DNA of 7,497 nt from Candidatus Saccharimonadota bacterium (GCA_900556885.1 UNSQ01000027.1:1-7497); one strand, 5' to 3'; shown: positions 1 through 5,821, counted from the first letter of the stretch. The notes: generated by a model from the letters alone, not told the origin. Numbers and translations are program-made.

Positions 1-62
1 GGAAACTCCACGTCAACGACCACTCCAACGATCTGAATAATTTTTCCTAGTGTTTTACTCAT
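1..62 (-). CDS. atpD: F-type ATP synthase subunit beta, N-terminal fragment cut by the window edge
   Basis: Reading the minus strand from the ATG at 62 gives MSKTLGKIIQIVGVVVDVEF, the typical opening beta strands of the beta-subunit crown domain (family pattern G-x-I-x-Q-I-x-G-x-V-V-D-V-x-F). Only 20 codons are visible, so the catalytic Walker A and the rest lie outside the window. An SD (AGGAGC, plus-strand complement at 68-73) sits five bases before the ATG, inside the end of the upstream small gene. The start codon overlaps that gene's stop in the sequence ATGAGTAA (55-62), which implies translational coupling. Position directly downstream of alpha and gamma matches the standard operon order, apart from the extra gene in between. 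Identity is confident from motif and context together. Confidence 0.93.
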   Translation of the reverse strand, partial: MSKTLGKIIQIVGVVVDVEF

Positions 63-450
63 TTACAGCTCCTGTTGTATTATCAGTGATATTACCTTGT
101 GCAGTTAAGAAGCCATCAACAAATTGACGAAGGTGTTCTGGAGACTGAATATCATCAATTGACTTAATGCCTAGTTTTTTGCATTGTTCATTCATTCTCT
201 CAAGAGCAGCCATTGTGCCTGGAAGTCTATAATACACACCAGTCTCTCGATCAATTTGCAAACCACCTTCACCAGGTATAGTTGGCCGGTATGTGGAGCT
301 AGTGTAATACTCATCAGGGACTAGACTTACCAACCATCCATACAAGGTTGGTGTTATGCGCTTATCTAAAACTTTAAATGCAAAATGCTTTGCAAGAAAT
401 TGTTTCACTTGTTCAATTGTAACCATCGCAGCTCCTTCATTTTTACTCAT
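53..450. repeat. Direct repeat of a 10-base start region bounding gene X
   Basis: The plus-strand 10-mer TTTTACTCAT occurs at 53-62 and at 441-450. On the coding strand it reads ATGAGTAAAA, the first codons of atpD and of gene X respectively. Four to five bases further upstream of each start (coding sense) is the same AGGAGC (complements at 68-73 and 455-460). The two copies are 388 bases apart and enclose the whole low-GC gene. Part of the match may simply reflect the common opening Met-Ser-Lys plus an SD. Confidence 0.6.
55..450 (-). CDS. Uncharacterised small protein inserted between atpG and atpD; possible YrhB/Imm35-like fold
   Basis: 131 residues, soluble, with no signal peptide or membrane segment. 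I do not recognise it with confidence. A central stretch has a YGW (about 37-39), then an IDRETGVYY segment (about 66-74) followed by LPGT. This order (GW, I-D-x-x-T/S-G, then a GT) resembles the YrhB/Imm35 family of small proteins; that is a weak by-eye match and not a function. The C-terminal 30 residues look like a polar tail. Two starts are possible: ATG at 450 with an SD AGGAGC five bases upstream, and an internal ATG at 426 (MVTIEQ...) with its own AAGGAG. The gene begins 30 bases after atpG and overlaps atpD by 8 bases. GC is about 39% by hand count, against about 50% in the neighbouring 240 bases of atpG, and CpG is much rarer (5 in 390 bases against 19 in 240). This suggests separate ancestry. 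It is not the epsilon subunit or any standard ATP synthase component. Confidence 0.8.
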   Translation of the reverse strand: MSKNEGAAMVTIEQVKQFLAKHFAFKVLDKRITPTLYGWLVSLVPDEYYTSSTYRPTIPGEGGLQIDRETGVYYRLPGTMAALERMNEQCKKLGIKSIDDIQSPEHLRQFVDGFLTAQGNITDNTTGAVNE

Positions 451-480
451 AATTGCTCCTTTACTTCAATATCTCCTTTA
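426..480 (-). promoter_or_regulatory. Three SD-like sites in tandem ahead of gene X
   Basis: On the minus strand the sequence TAAAGGAG occurs twice (complements at 473-480 and 456-463), 17 bases apart. A third AAGGAG(C) lies at about 431-437 inside the first codons of gene X. The first copy follows the atpG stop directly and has no useful start codon at the right distance. The second serves the ATG at 450. The third is well placed for the internal ATG at 426. The arrangement leaves the true start of gene X open and may be a scar of duplication. Confidence 0.6.
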
Positions 481-1362
481 TCATTGTTCCATCGCCTCCA
501 CGCCACCAGAAATTTCAGCAAGCTCCTGAGTAATCGCTCCTTGACGAGCTTTATTCATAGCTAGCGTCAAATCATCAACCAAATCACTGGCGTTATCCGT
601 AGCATTCTTCATCGCCATCATGCGCATAGAATGTTCACTAGCGCGAGCGTCAAGTAACGCCTGCAACAGTCGCGCACCAACCAAGCGATACGCCACCGCA
701 TCCAAAACCTCCGGAATGCTCGGCTCATATTTGGCGTCAGAAATCGTGTTAGAAACTTCACTCGGATCAACCAAGATTTTCGTTCCTGCTGGCAATAATC
801 TGTCCAATTCTGCAGTCTGAACCATGCTATTGACAAAACGCGTATAAACAAGCGTAACGGCGTCAACTTCGCCATTTTCAAACATATTTACTGCCGTATT
901 CAAAATCGTATGGAACGTCAATCCAGACGGCTGATCTGGCAGATCTTCATACGTACCGATGATTTTCGTATCTTTAAGACGCGTTGCGAATTGCGAAGCT
1001 CGCCGACCAATCGTCAAAGTCAAGTTCTCAATTCCGCGTTCGTCATCACGCTTTAATAGCTCCAAATATTTCTTCAAAACATTGGTGTTATATGCGCCAG
1101 CCAAACCCTTGTCGCTGGCCACCACGATAATCAATCGCTTATTTATCTTTCGCCTAACGAACAGCGGGTGATTGTCGGTTGCGCCTTGGCTCGCCAAATA
1201 AGACAGCAATTCTTCCGCCGCCATCGTGTACGGCGCAGAAGCCTTGTCCGCCTCTTGAGCGCGACGCATTTTACTAGCCGCCACCAATTGCATAGCCTTG
1301 GTGATCTGCTTAGTTGAGTCCACCGAACGAATGCGATTTTTCAGCGCGCGAGTGCTCGGCAT
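481..1362 (-). CDS. atpG: F-type ATP synthase subunit gamma (central rotor shaft)
   Basis: 293 residues, normal length for the family. Gamma is the asymmetric coiled-coil shaft that turns inside the alpha3-beta3 head and couples c-ring rotation to ATP synthesis. The N-terminal helix (about 1-57) carries the classical ITKAMQLVAASKMRRA run at 20-35. A Rossmann-like domain follows (about 75-205, with SDKGLAGAYN at 83-92), then the long C-terminal helix (about 215-293) with the signature ITQELAEISGG at 277-287. The usual 'GA' of that signature is 'GG' here (G287), a mild deviation. The start ATG at 1362 has SD GAGGAG overlapping the end of atpA, three bases after its TAA stop, so the two are probably translationally coupled. 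The stop is TGA. Confidence 0.98.
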   Translation of the reverse strand: MPSTRALKNRIRSVDSTKQITKAMQLVAASKMRRAQEADKASAPYTMAAEELLSYLASQGATDNHPLFVRRKINKRLIIVVASDKGLAGAYNTNVLKKYLELLKRDDERGIENLTLTIGRRASQFATRLKDTKIIGTYEDLPDQPSGLTFHTILNTAVNMFENGEVDAVTLVYTRFVNSMVQTAELDRLLPAGTKILVDPSEVSNTISDAKYEPSIPEVLDAVAYRLVGARLLQALLDARASEHSMRMMAMKNATDNASDLVDDLTLAMNKARQGAITQELAEISGGVEAMEQ

Positions 1363-1365
1363 GAA

Positions 1366-2892
1366 TTACTCCTCAAATCCTTTCGCTATTTCTTTCGTAG
1401 CTTCGTCAATCAATTTCAATTGCTCATCTGAAGGCTTGTCGCCCTTGTTCAACTCACGCATAGCATCTTTAGAATTTTTCCAGAGATAAGTCAATAGAGC
1501 AGACTGCGCATCCTTAATCTTAGAAACTGGAACTTCGTCAAACATACCGCCAGTCACCGCGTGGATACTGACAAATTGCTCCCAGACGCTCATTGGTTGA
1601 TATTGTGGCTGCTTCAAAAGTTCAGTGAGTCGCTGACCGCGGTCAATTTGAGCCTTTGTTGCATCGTCAAGGTCTGAACCGAATTGAGCAAATGACGCCA
1701 ATTCGCGGAACTGTGAAAGACCGAGCTTCAAGTTTCCGCCAACAGATTTAACAGCTTTCGTCTGAGCTGCGCCACCAACACGAGAAACTGATAGACCGGC
1801 TGAGATGGCTGGGCGAATGCCTTGATAAAATAAGTCGGTTTCCAGGAAAATCTGACCGTCGGTAATAGAAATCACGTTGGTTGGAATGTAAGCGGAAATG
1901 TCGCCAGCCTGCGTTTCGATGATTGGCAGAGCCGTCAAGCTTCCCGCGCCAAGTTCATCAGACAATTTGGCCGAACGCTCCAACAAGCGTGAGTGCAAAT
2001 AGAAGACGTCACCTGGGTAAGCTTCGCGTCCTGGTGGACGGCGCAACAATAGCGACATTTGTCGATAAGCCACCGCGTGCTTTGTCAAATCGTCATAAAT
2101 CATCAATGCGTGACCGCCGTTATCGCGGAAATATTCTCCCATGGCGGTACCGGCGTAAGGCGCCAAGTAAAGCAGGGAGGCCGCATCGGACGGGCTGGTC
2201 GCAACGATAATCGTCTGGTCCATCACGCCTTCTTCTTTCAATCGGTCGACCAACCTGGCAATCTTCGACAACTTCTGACCAATCGCCACATAAACGTTCA
2301 CCACGCCAGTCTTTTGACGAGCCTGGTTAATCATCGTATCAATAGCAATTGCCGTCTTACCAGTTTGACGGTCACCAATGATAAGCTCACGCTGACCACG
2401 ACCGATCGGGAACATCGCGTCAATCGACATAATGCCAGTCATCAGAGGTTCGTGAACTGACTTACGACCCATCACGCCAATAGCAGGACGTTCAATCAAA
2501 CCGCGTTTCTTCGTTTTAATCGCTGGGCCGTCGTCAAGAGGTCGACCTAGCGGGTCAACCACTCGCCCCAATAATTCTTCGCCGACAGGAACGTCTAGCA
2601 CCGAACCTTTGCGGCGAACACTGGCGCCAGCCTTAACCTTATCTTCGCCACCAAGAATCACCGCGCCAATTTCATCTTCCATCAAGTTCAGGGCAAACGC
2701 TTCAACCGTACCGCCGTCAGTTTCAATTTCTAGCACTTCACTATAGCCAGCACTACTTAAGCCGTGCACCCAAGCCACGCCGTCACCAACGCGAATAACC
2801 ACGCCAGCATCTTCCAAACCTTCCGTCGCCTCCAGCTGCGCGATTTTTTCCCGCAGGCTTTTGGCTAATTCTGTCACATCAATCTTGCTCAT
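1366..2892 (-). CDS. atpA: F-type ATP synthase subunit alpha (non-catalytic nucleotide-binding head subunit)
   Basis: 508 residues, typical length. Alpha alternates with beta in the F1 head and contributes the arginine finger to the catalytic sites at the interface. The crown beta-barrel domain occupies about 25-95. The Walker A GDRQTGKT is at 173-180, the Walker B strand ALMIYDDL at about 262-269, and the arginine finger is R371 within [11 protein letters not shown]. The usual 'PA[IV][ND]xGxSVS' signature reads [10 protein letters not shown] (361-370), with Ser in place of the common Asn/Asp. The N-terminal helix that binds delta (about 1-22) is present even though delta is short. The start ATG at 2892 is preceded by AGGAGG five bases upstream, overlapping the region just after the atpH TAG stop; the gap to atpH is 8 bases. 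Confidence 0.99.
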   Translation of the reverse strand: MSKIDVTELAKSLREKIAQLEATEGLEDAGVVIRVGDGVAWVHGLSSAGYSEVLEIETDGGTVEAFALNLMEDEIGAVILGGEDKVKAGASVRRKGSVLDVPVGEELLGRVVDPLGRPLDDGPAIKTKKRGLIERPAIGVMGRKSVHEPLMTGIMSIDAMFPIGRGQRELIIGDRQTGKTAIAIDTMINQARQKTGVVNVYVAIGQKLSKIARLVDRLKEEGVMDQTIIVATSPSDAASLLYLAPYAGTAMGEYFRDNGGHALMIYDDLTKHAVAYRQMSLLLRRPPGREAYPGDVFYLHSRLLERSAKLSDELGAGSLTALPIIETQAGDISAYIPTNVISITDGQIFLETDLFYQGIRPAISAGLSVSRVGGAAQTKAVKSVGGNLKLGLSQFRELASFAQFGSDLDDATKAQIDRGQRLTELLKQPQYQPMSVWEQFVSIHAVTGGMFDEVPVSKIKDAQSALLTYLWKNSKDAMRELNKGDKPSDEQLKLIDEATKEIAKGFEE

Positions 2893-2900
2893 TTTTCCTC

Positions 2901-3299
2901 CTAGATTTTCTTCGCCCGCAAGTCGTTTAACTTCTTCGAAACCGTTGCGTCCAGTGTTGCGGTCGGCGTTTGTAGCTTAAATCCGCCAATCAACGTCGGG
3001 TCAATTGATTCTCTTAGCGACACTTTTGGCTTGCTATTTTTATCGCTCGCCGCAGTCGCCAGAAATTGCTCTATTTTACGCCTTGTATTGTCATCAAGCG
3101 CTCTCGCACTCTCGACCGACGCTACAATTTCACCACGCTCAGCCAATTCTGCCTCAATATCTCGCACCAACAAATCAACTTCACGTTCGTGCTTTTCGTA
3201 AATCAAAAGACCAGCAATTTCTTCCAACACCGCGTCATTGCCAGCTAAAATTTGTTCAGCTGCGTACTTTGCCAACTTTCTCCTGGACACTAATTTCAT
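2901..3299 (-). CDS. atpH: F-type ATP synthase subunit delta, short form (stator connector)
   Basis: Delta ties the peripheral b-stalk to the top of the F1 head through the alpha N termini. The C-terminal half is diagnostic: DPTLIGGF at 100-107, followed by a [18 protein letters not shown] end (115-128), matching the family pattern D-P-x-L-I-G-G-F ... D-x-S-V-x-x-K-L. At 132 residues it is roughly 40-50 residues shorter than the usual 175-180. The shortage is in the N-terminal helical domain and the first part of the linker. The short form does not look like a frameshift, because the atpF stop (TAG, 3302-3300) directly abuts the ATG at 3299 and leaves no room for a longer start. SD GAGGAGG lies eight bases upstream inside the end of atpF. 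Identity is firm; how the reduced N domain holds the head is unknown. Confidence 0.95.
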   Translation of the reverse strand: MKLVSRRKLAKYAAEQILAGNDAVLEEIAGLLIYEKHEREVDLLVRDIEAELAERGEIVASVESARALDDNTRRKIEQFLATAASDKNSKPKVSLRESIDPTLIGGFKLQTPTATLDATVSKKLNDLRAKKI

Positions 3300-3842
3300 C
3301 TATTCAGCCTCCTCAAGCGCTTCCGAAATCAGCTTCGTATCTTTCTTCGCGTCAATTTTCTCGCCCAAAACCTTGCCAGTCGCTTCAGCCACCAACTCTA
3401 ATGTCGAATTGTGCAGATCTTTCTTAGCGTTTTCAATTTCTTGAGCAATCGTATTATGCGCTTCTTTAATCAAAGCTTCAGATTTGGCAGTCGCTTTTTT
3501 AGCCGCTTCTTCAACAACTTCGGTCGCTTCTTCTCGAGCAGACGCCACGATGTCGCTAGCTTGCGCTCGTGCTTTTCGCATCATTTCAGCGGTCATTTCT
3601 TCGGCTCGATCGGCATTTTCCTTAGCAGATTTTGCCGCCGCGTCAGCCGCTTTCAGGTCTTTTTCTCGCTTGACGAGCATTTCCATCATTGGCGGATAGA
3701 CAAACTTGCGAAGAACAAATAGCAAGATTAAAAATGCTACCGTCTGAAACGCCAACAGCGCCCAATCAATACCTAGCGAATCAAACAAACCAGCTTTTTC
3801 CGATGCGCCAGAATTGGCAAATTGTGTTAATATTTTCTCCAC
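3300..3842 (-). CDS. atpF: F-type ATP synthase subunit b (peripheral stalk)
   Basis: 180 residues. An N-terminal polar/amphipathic stretch (about 1-25) precedes one membrane helix at about 27-46 (WALLAFQTVAFLILLFVL). A YPPMMEMLVKRE segment follows (49-60), the usual 'P-x-x-x-x-L-x-x-R' hinge. A long, highly charged, alanine-rich helix (about 60-165) suits the dimeric coiled coil that reaches up to delta. The start is GTG at 3842, with SD CGGAG eight bases upstream, and lies 15 bases after the atpE stop. The pre-membrane extension is longer than in E. coli b, whose membrane helix begins near residue 5. There is only one b-type gene, so the stalk is probably a homodimer. Confidence 0.97.
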   Translation of the reverse strand: MEKILTQFANSGASEKAGLFDSLGIDWALLAFQTVAFLILLFVLRKFVYPPMMEMLVKREKDLKAADAAAKSAKENADRAEEMTAEMMRKARAQASDIVASAREEATEVVEEAAKKATAKSEALIKEAHNTIAQEIENAKKDLHNSTLELVAEATGKVLGEKIDAKKDTKLISEALEEAE

Positions 3843-3857
3843 AATTTACTCCGAAAA

Positions 3858-4070
3858 CTACATAACTTTGCCGACGATTGCTGCGACGAAACCGATAATA
3901 GCAATAGCGTCGATGAATGAAATACCCAAAATCATCATTGTGCGTAGGTCGTTGATTTTTTCTGGGTTACGACCAGCTGCGTTCATGGCTGCCGCGCCAA
4001 CGATTGCAGCGCCGATTGCAGCAAATGCAGCTGGGATTGCGTAGGTAAGTGTGAATGCTAATGCTTCCAT
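3858..4070 (-). CDS. atpE: F-type ATP synthase subunit c (proteolipid of the rotor ring)
   Basis: 70 residues forming a two-helix hairpin, which assembles into the rotating membrane ring. Helix 1 spans about 5-31, the polar loop is AGRNP (32-36), and helix 2 spans about 44-68. The ion-carrying carboxylate is Asp54 in GISFIDAIAI, aligned by the RNP/RQP loop with Asp61 of E. coli; most bacteria have Glu here. The residues around it do not show the Gln...Glu-Ser set of Na+-binding rings, so proton coupling is likely. The glycine motif of helix 1 is largely alanine-substituted (G20, A22, G25, A26). The ATG at 4070 has SD AAGGAG about nine bases upstream, in a very AT-rich leader. Confidence 0.97.
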   Translation of the reverse strand: MEALAFTLTYAIPAAFAAIGAAIVGAAAMNAAGRNPEKINDLRTMMILGISFIDAIAIIGFVAAIVGKVM

Positions 4071-4106
4071 GGTTAATATTCTCCTTTTAATTAATTATTA
4101 CCTAAT
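4071..4106 (-). promoter_or_regulatory. AT-rich leader of atpE with SD
   Basis: The 36-base gap between atpB and atpE is about 80% A+T, with runs such as TAATTAATTAAAAGGAG on the minus strand. It is the longest gap between the membrane-sector genes. In E. coli an unstructured, A/U-rich region upstream of atpE boosts translation to supply many c subunits per enzyme. The same role is inferred here by position and composition only. Confidence 0.5.
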
Positions 4107-4943
4107 TTAATCACTCTCTGATGTCGCTAATTTATTAGTTTCAACAGAGGAGTGAACTTCATCAATTGGCTCGTGTGAATCATGGTGAGCCAGCCCTAGG
4201 GAAATAAACACAGTTGATAGCATAAAGAAAATATATGCCTGAATGCCGCCAATAAATAACTCAAAGAAATAGAACGGCTGCAGAGCCACGGGCGACAAAA
4301 ACTTCGTCATATAAGCGATAATTGCCAAGAGAATTTCGCCAGCCAAAACGTTACCGAACAAACGGAAACTCAGCCCCAACATTCGCGAAAACTCAGCCAC
4401 CAATTCCAAAATGCCAACAAATGACATAATTGGATCACGCAGCGGGTTAACGAAATATCGTCCCAAATTACCCTTAAAGCCCAAATACTTAAACGCGTAA
4501 ACCTGAGCCGCGACAATCGTTACAATCGCCAAACCGAAAGTCATATTAAGATCCGCTACGCCACCGCGGAATAGAGGAGTGTGATGCTCGCCAATTGTAA
4601 TTGGACCGACAATCGGCAAAAGCCCCAGCCAGTACTGCGCAACGATAAAGAAAAACAACGTAATACAAAGCGGAGCAACTTTACGCGCCCATTTTTGGTC
4701 TGGAATAACTTGGCAAACTGTATTATAAAGTCCGTCGAACGTCCACTGAATTAGCCTTGTGATAAAATTATGTTTCTTTTTACCTAAAACCGCCGCACGA
4801 GTACGGAACATTGCCCACACCAGTACGATCAATCCCAAGAATCCCATCAAGTGCGAATTCGTAATAGATACGCCAGCGACACTGAAAACTTCGTCAACCT
4901 TTACTGAAATATGCGGACCAGCGCTTGCCATATAATCGATCAT
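4107..4943 (-). CDS. atpB: F-type ATP synthase subunit a (stationary proton channel)
   Basis: 278 residues with several membrane helices (roughly 31-47, 90-110, 134-152, 173-190, 195-215 and 227-252). Subunit a forms the two half-channels next to the c-ring. The family core SFRLFGNVLAGE at 192-203 contains the essential arginine R194 (E. coli aR210) and E203 (E. coli aE219). IGGIQAYIFFML at 231-242 holds Q235, matching E. coli Q252. The C-terminal tail after 253 is hydrophilic and rich in His, Asp and Glu. The ATG at 4943 overlaps the upstream gene's TGA in ATGA (4940-4943), and an AGGAG lies about eight bases upstream. A second in-frame ATG (residue 5) is possible but less well placed. Confidence 0.98.
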   Translation of the reverse strand: MIDYMASAGPHISVKVDEVFSVAGVSITNSHLMGFLGLIVLVWAMFRTRAAVLGKKKHNFITRLIQWTFDGLYNTVCQVIPDQKWARKVAPLCITLFFFIVAQYWLGLLPIVGPITIGEHHTPLFRGGVADLNMTFGLAIVTIVAAQVYAFKYLGFKGNLGRYFVNPLRDPIMSFVGILELVAEFSRMLGLSFRLFGNVLAGEILLAIIAYMTKFLSPVALQPFYFFELFIGGIQAYIFFMLSTVFISLGLAHHDSHEPIDEVHSSVETNKLATSESD

Positions 4944-5200
4944 TTCTTCAACTCCTGCTGTTTAATTTTAGCAATTTGCAAAGCTACGAGAATCGCTGAG
5001 ATAATCGCGCCAGAAATAATTCCAGCAAGTAACCACCTTATCTTCATTCCGCTGACATTATCCAGCCACAGTCCCAACAAAGTCAAGCCAATTGTCGGCA
5101 AAAACATTCGCCACATCGTACCAATCATCGTCCTTGCCAAAATCATCATCGCGCCAGAATCGCCTGTATCATTAGCCGAAATGTCAGTTTCTTTTACCAT
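4940..5200 (-). CDS. atpI: AtpI/AtpZ-like small membrane protein, first gene of the ATP synthase operon
   Basis: 86 residues with two membrane helices (about 31-47 and 55-77), joined by a short segment containing LWLDN at 44-48, and a Lys-rich C terminus. This layout (helix, G-x-x-L-D, second Gly-rich helix) and the position directly ahead of atpB match the AtpI/AtpZ family. Members of that family are reported to assist c-ring assembly or cation handling; function here is by analogy. It overlaps atpB by 4 bases (ATGA). The SD is weak (GGAAAG seven bases before ATG), and the likely promoter lies so close that the transcript may be nearly leaderless. Family members diverge strongly in sequence, so the symbol is less certain than the role as first operon gene. 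Confidence 0.75.
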   Translation of the reverse strand: MVKETDISANDTGDSGAMMILARTMIGTMWRMFLPTIGLTLLGLWLDNVSGMKIRWLLAGIISGAIISAILVALQIAKIKQQELKK

Positions 5201-5208
5201 TACTTTCC

Positions 5209-5238
5209 ACTATATCAATCTGTTATACTATTTTGCAA
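5209..5238 (-). promoter_or_regulatory. Probable promoter of the ATP synthase operon
   Basis: On the minus strand, TTGCAA (complement 5233-5238, four of six matches to TTGACA) and TATAGT (complement 5209-5214, five of six matches to TATAAT) are separated by 18 bases. Transcription would start around 5202, within a few bases of the atpI ATG at 5200. This is a consensus match by eye, supported by the position ahead of the first operon gene. Confidence 0.6.
5224..5229 (+). promoter_or_regulatory. Probable -10 element for the plus-strand small gene
   Basis: TATACT ends ten bases before the ATG at 5240. No convincing -35 is seen about 17 bases upstream. With no SD before the ATG, the transcript would be leaderless or have only a few untranslated bases. 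The element lies inside the spacer of the opposing promoter. Confidence 0.45.
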
Positions 5239-5239
5239 G

Positions 5240-5464
5240 ATGCCACGACGAAATTATTCAAAAAATAGTCAAAAAACCCAAAAAACATCATTGATGTCAA
5301 TTTCAGGACTGACTAATTGCCAGAAAAAACGTCGCTTCTCAACAGAGATAAAAGCGCGCCAAGCAGCAGAAATCCAAGAGCTAGCAAACCCGAATTTGTC
5401 GATTGATATATATCACTGCGAATGGTGCAAAAATTGGCATTTGACGTCGAAGAATTCTAAATAG
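5240..5464 (+). CDS. Small Cys/His protein, putative zinc-binding, function unknown
   Basis: 74 residues, basic and soluble. The N-terminal 20 residues are rich in Lys, Ser, Gln and Asn and look disordered. Cys27 (NCQKKRRF) comes first, then an alanine-containing helix (about 35-49), and finally YHCEWCKNWHLTS (58-70) with Cys60, Cys63 and His67. A C...C-x2-C-x3-H set could hold one metal ion. Short proteins ending in 'C-x-x-C-x-x-WHLTS' occur in phages and bacteria without assigned function, which I recall only as a general pattern. The gene sits divergently from the ATP synthase operon and 48 bases before the glutaredoxin gene. The ATG at 5240 has no SD; a later ATG at 5294 also lacks one. 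The conserved-looking C-terminal block supports a real gene. Confidence 0.7.
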   Translation: MPRRNYSKNSQKTQKTSLMSISGLTNCQKKRRFSTEIKARQAAEIQELANPNLSIDIYHCEWCKNWHLTSKNSK

Positions 5465-5476
5465 ACGTAACCGTTA

Positions 5477-5485
5477 TGCTATAAT
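5477..5485 (+). promoter_or_regulatory. Extended -10 promoter of the glutaredoxin-like gene
   Basis: TGCTATAAT combines a perfect TATAAT (5480-5485) with the upstream TG of extended -10 promoters. No good -35 lies at 16-18 bases, which fits an extended -10 type. Transcription would start near 5492, giving a leader of about 20 bases containing the SD AGGGGA (about 5502-5507). Confidence 0.65.
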
Positions 5486-5512
5486 TGGAAGTGTTATTAA
5501 ATAGGGGAATAT

Positions 5513-5800
5513 ATGAGCGAAGACACAACGAACAACCATCAAGACACAAAAGTTGTCGTATACAACACTAGCTGGTGCGCGTTTTGCCACACGGAAATGG
5601 AATGGCTAAAAAAGCTGGGAATTGACTTTGTTTCCAAAGATATCGAGGCCGATCCTGGCGCAAAAGAAGAATTGCTAAATAAAAATGGCGGCAATTTCCA
5701 AGGCGTGCCCGTAACGGATATTAACGGAGAATTAGTGCTTGGTTTTGATCGACCAAAACTACAAGATTTGCTACGAAAAAACGGCTTACTAGCTGACTAA
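5513..5800 (+). CDS. Glutaredoxin-like thiol-disulfide oxidoreductase
   Basis: 95 residues, cytoplasmic, thioredoxin fold. The first strand (KVVVYNTSW, 13-21) leads into the redox site C22-A-F-C25 at the start of helix 1. The cis-proline loop is GVPVTDI (64-70, Pro66), followed by the ELVLGFDRPKL block (73-83) typical of glutaredoxin/NrdH/MauG-type small redoxins, where the segment after the cis-Pro contacts the substrate thiol. The site CAFC differs from the CPYC of classical glutaredoxin. The electron donor (glutathione, another thiol or thioredoxin reductase) cannot be told from this sequence. The ATG at 5513 has SD AGGGGA about five bases upstream and its own extended -10 promoter, and the gene ends before a strong terminator, so it is probably a single-gene transcript. 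The first 11 residues are a polar extension. Confidence 0.92.
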   Translation: MSEDTTNNHQDTKVVVYNTSWCAFCHTEMEWLKKLGIDFVSKDIEADPGAKEELLNKNGGNFQGVPVTDINGELVLGFDRPKLQDLLRKNGLLAD

Positions 5801-5821
5801 TTTTCTTAAAAACAATTCAAG

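Noticed and set aside
618..881. Minus-strand frame inside atpG in another phase
   Set aside because: It lies wholly within the conserved gamma-subunit gene and shows no protein-like motif.
1923..2460. Plus-strand open frames opposite atpA
   Set aside because: They are antisense to highly conserved alpha-subunit sequence and have no initiation signals or family resemblance.
2901..3302. Frameshift explaining the short delta subunit
   Set aside because: The upstream atpF stop directly abuts the atpH start with a good SD, and atpF itself is full length to its end, so no missing N-terminal sequence can be hidden in another frame.
3005..3722. Overlapping plus-strand open frames opposite atpH and atpF
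   Set aside because: Their translations are Phe/Ser/Arg-rich antisense shadows of a coiled-coil gene, with no SD, promoter or recognisable domain.
481..5200. Reassigned TGA code, as in some other reduced-genome bacteria (Gracilibacteria, Mycoplasma)
   Set aside because: TGA ends atpG and atpI exactly where homologues end, and genes contain no internal TGA, so the code is standard.
4911..5294. 127-codon plus-strand frame crossing atpI and the divergent promoter region
   Set aside because: It is antisense to the AtpI-like gene and overlaps the small Cys/His gene in another phase. The alternative genes have better family and context support.
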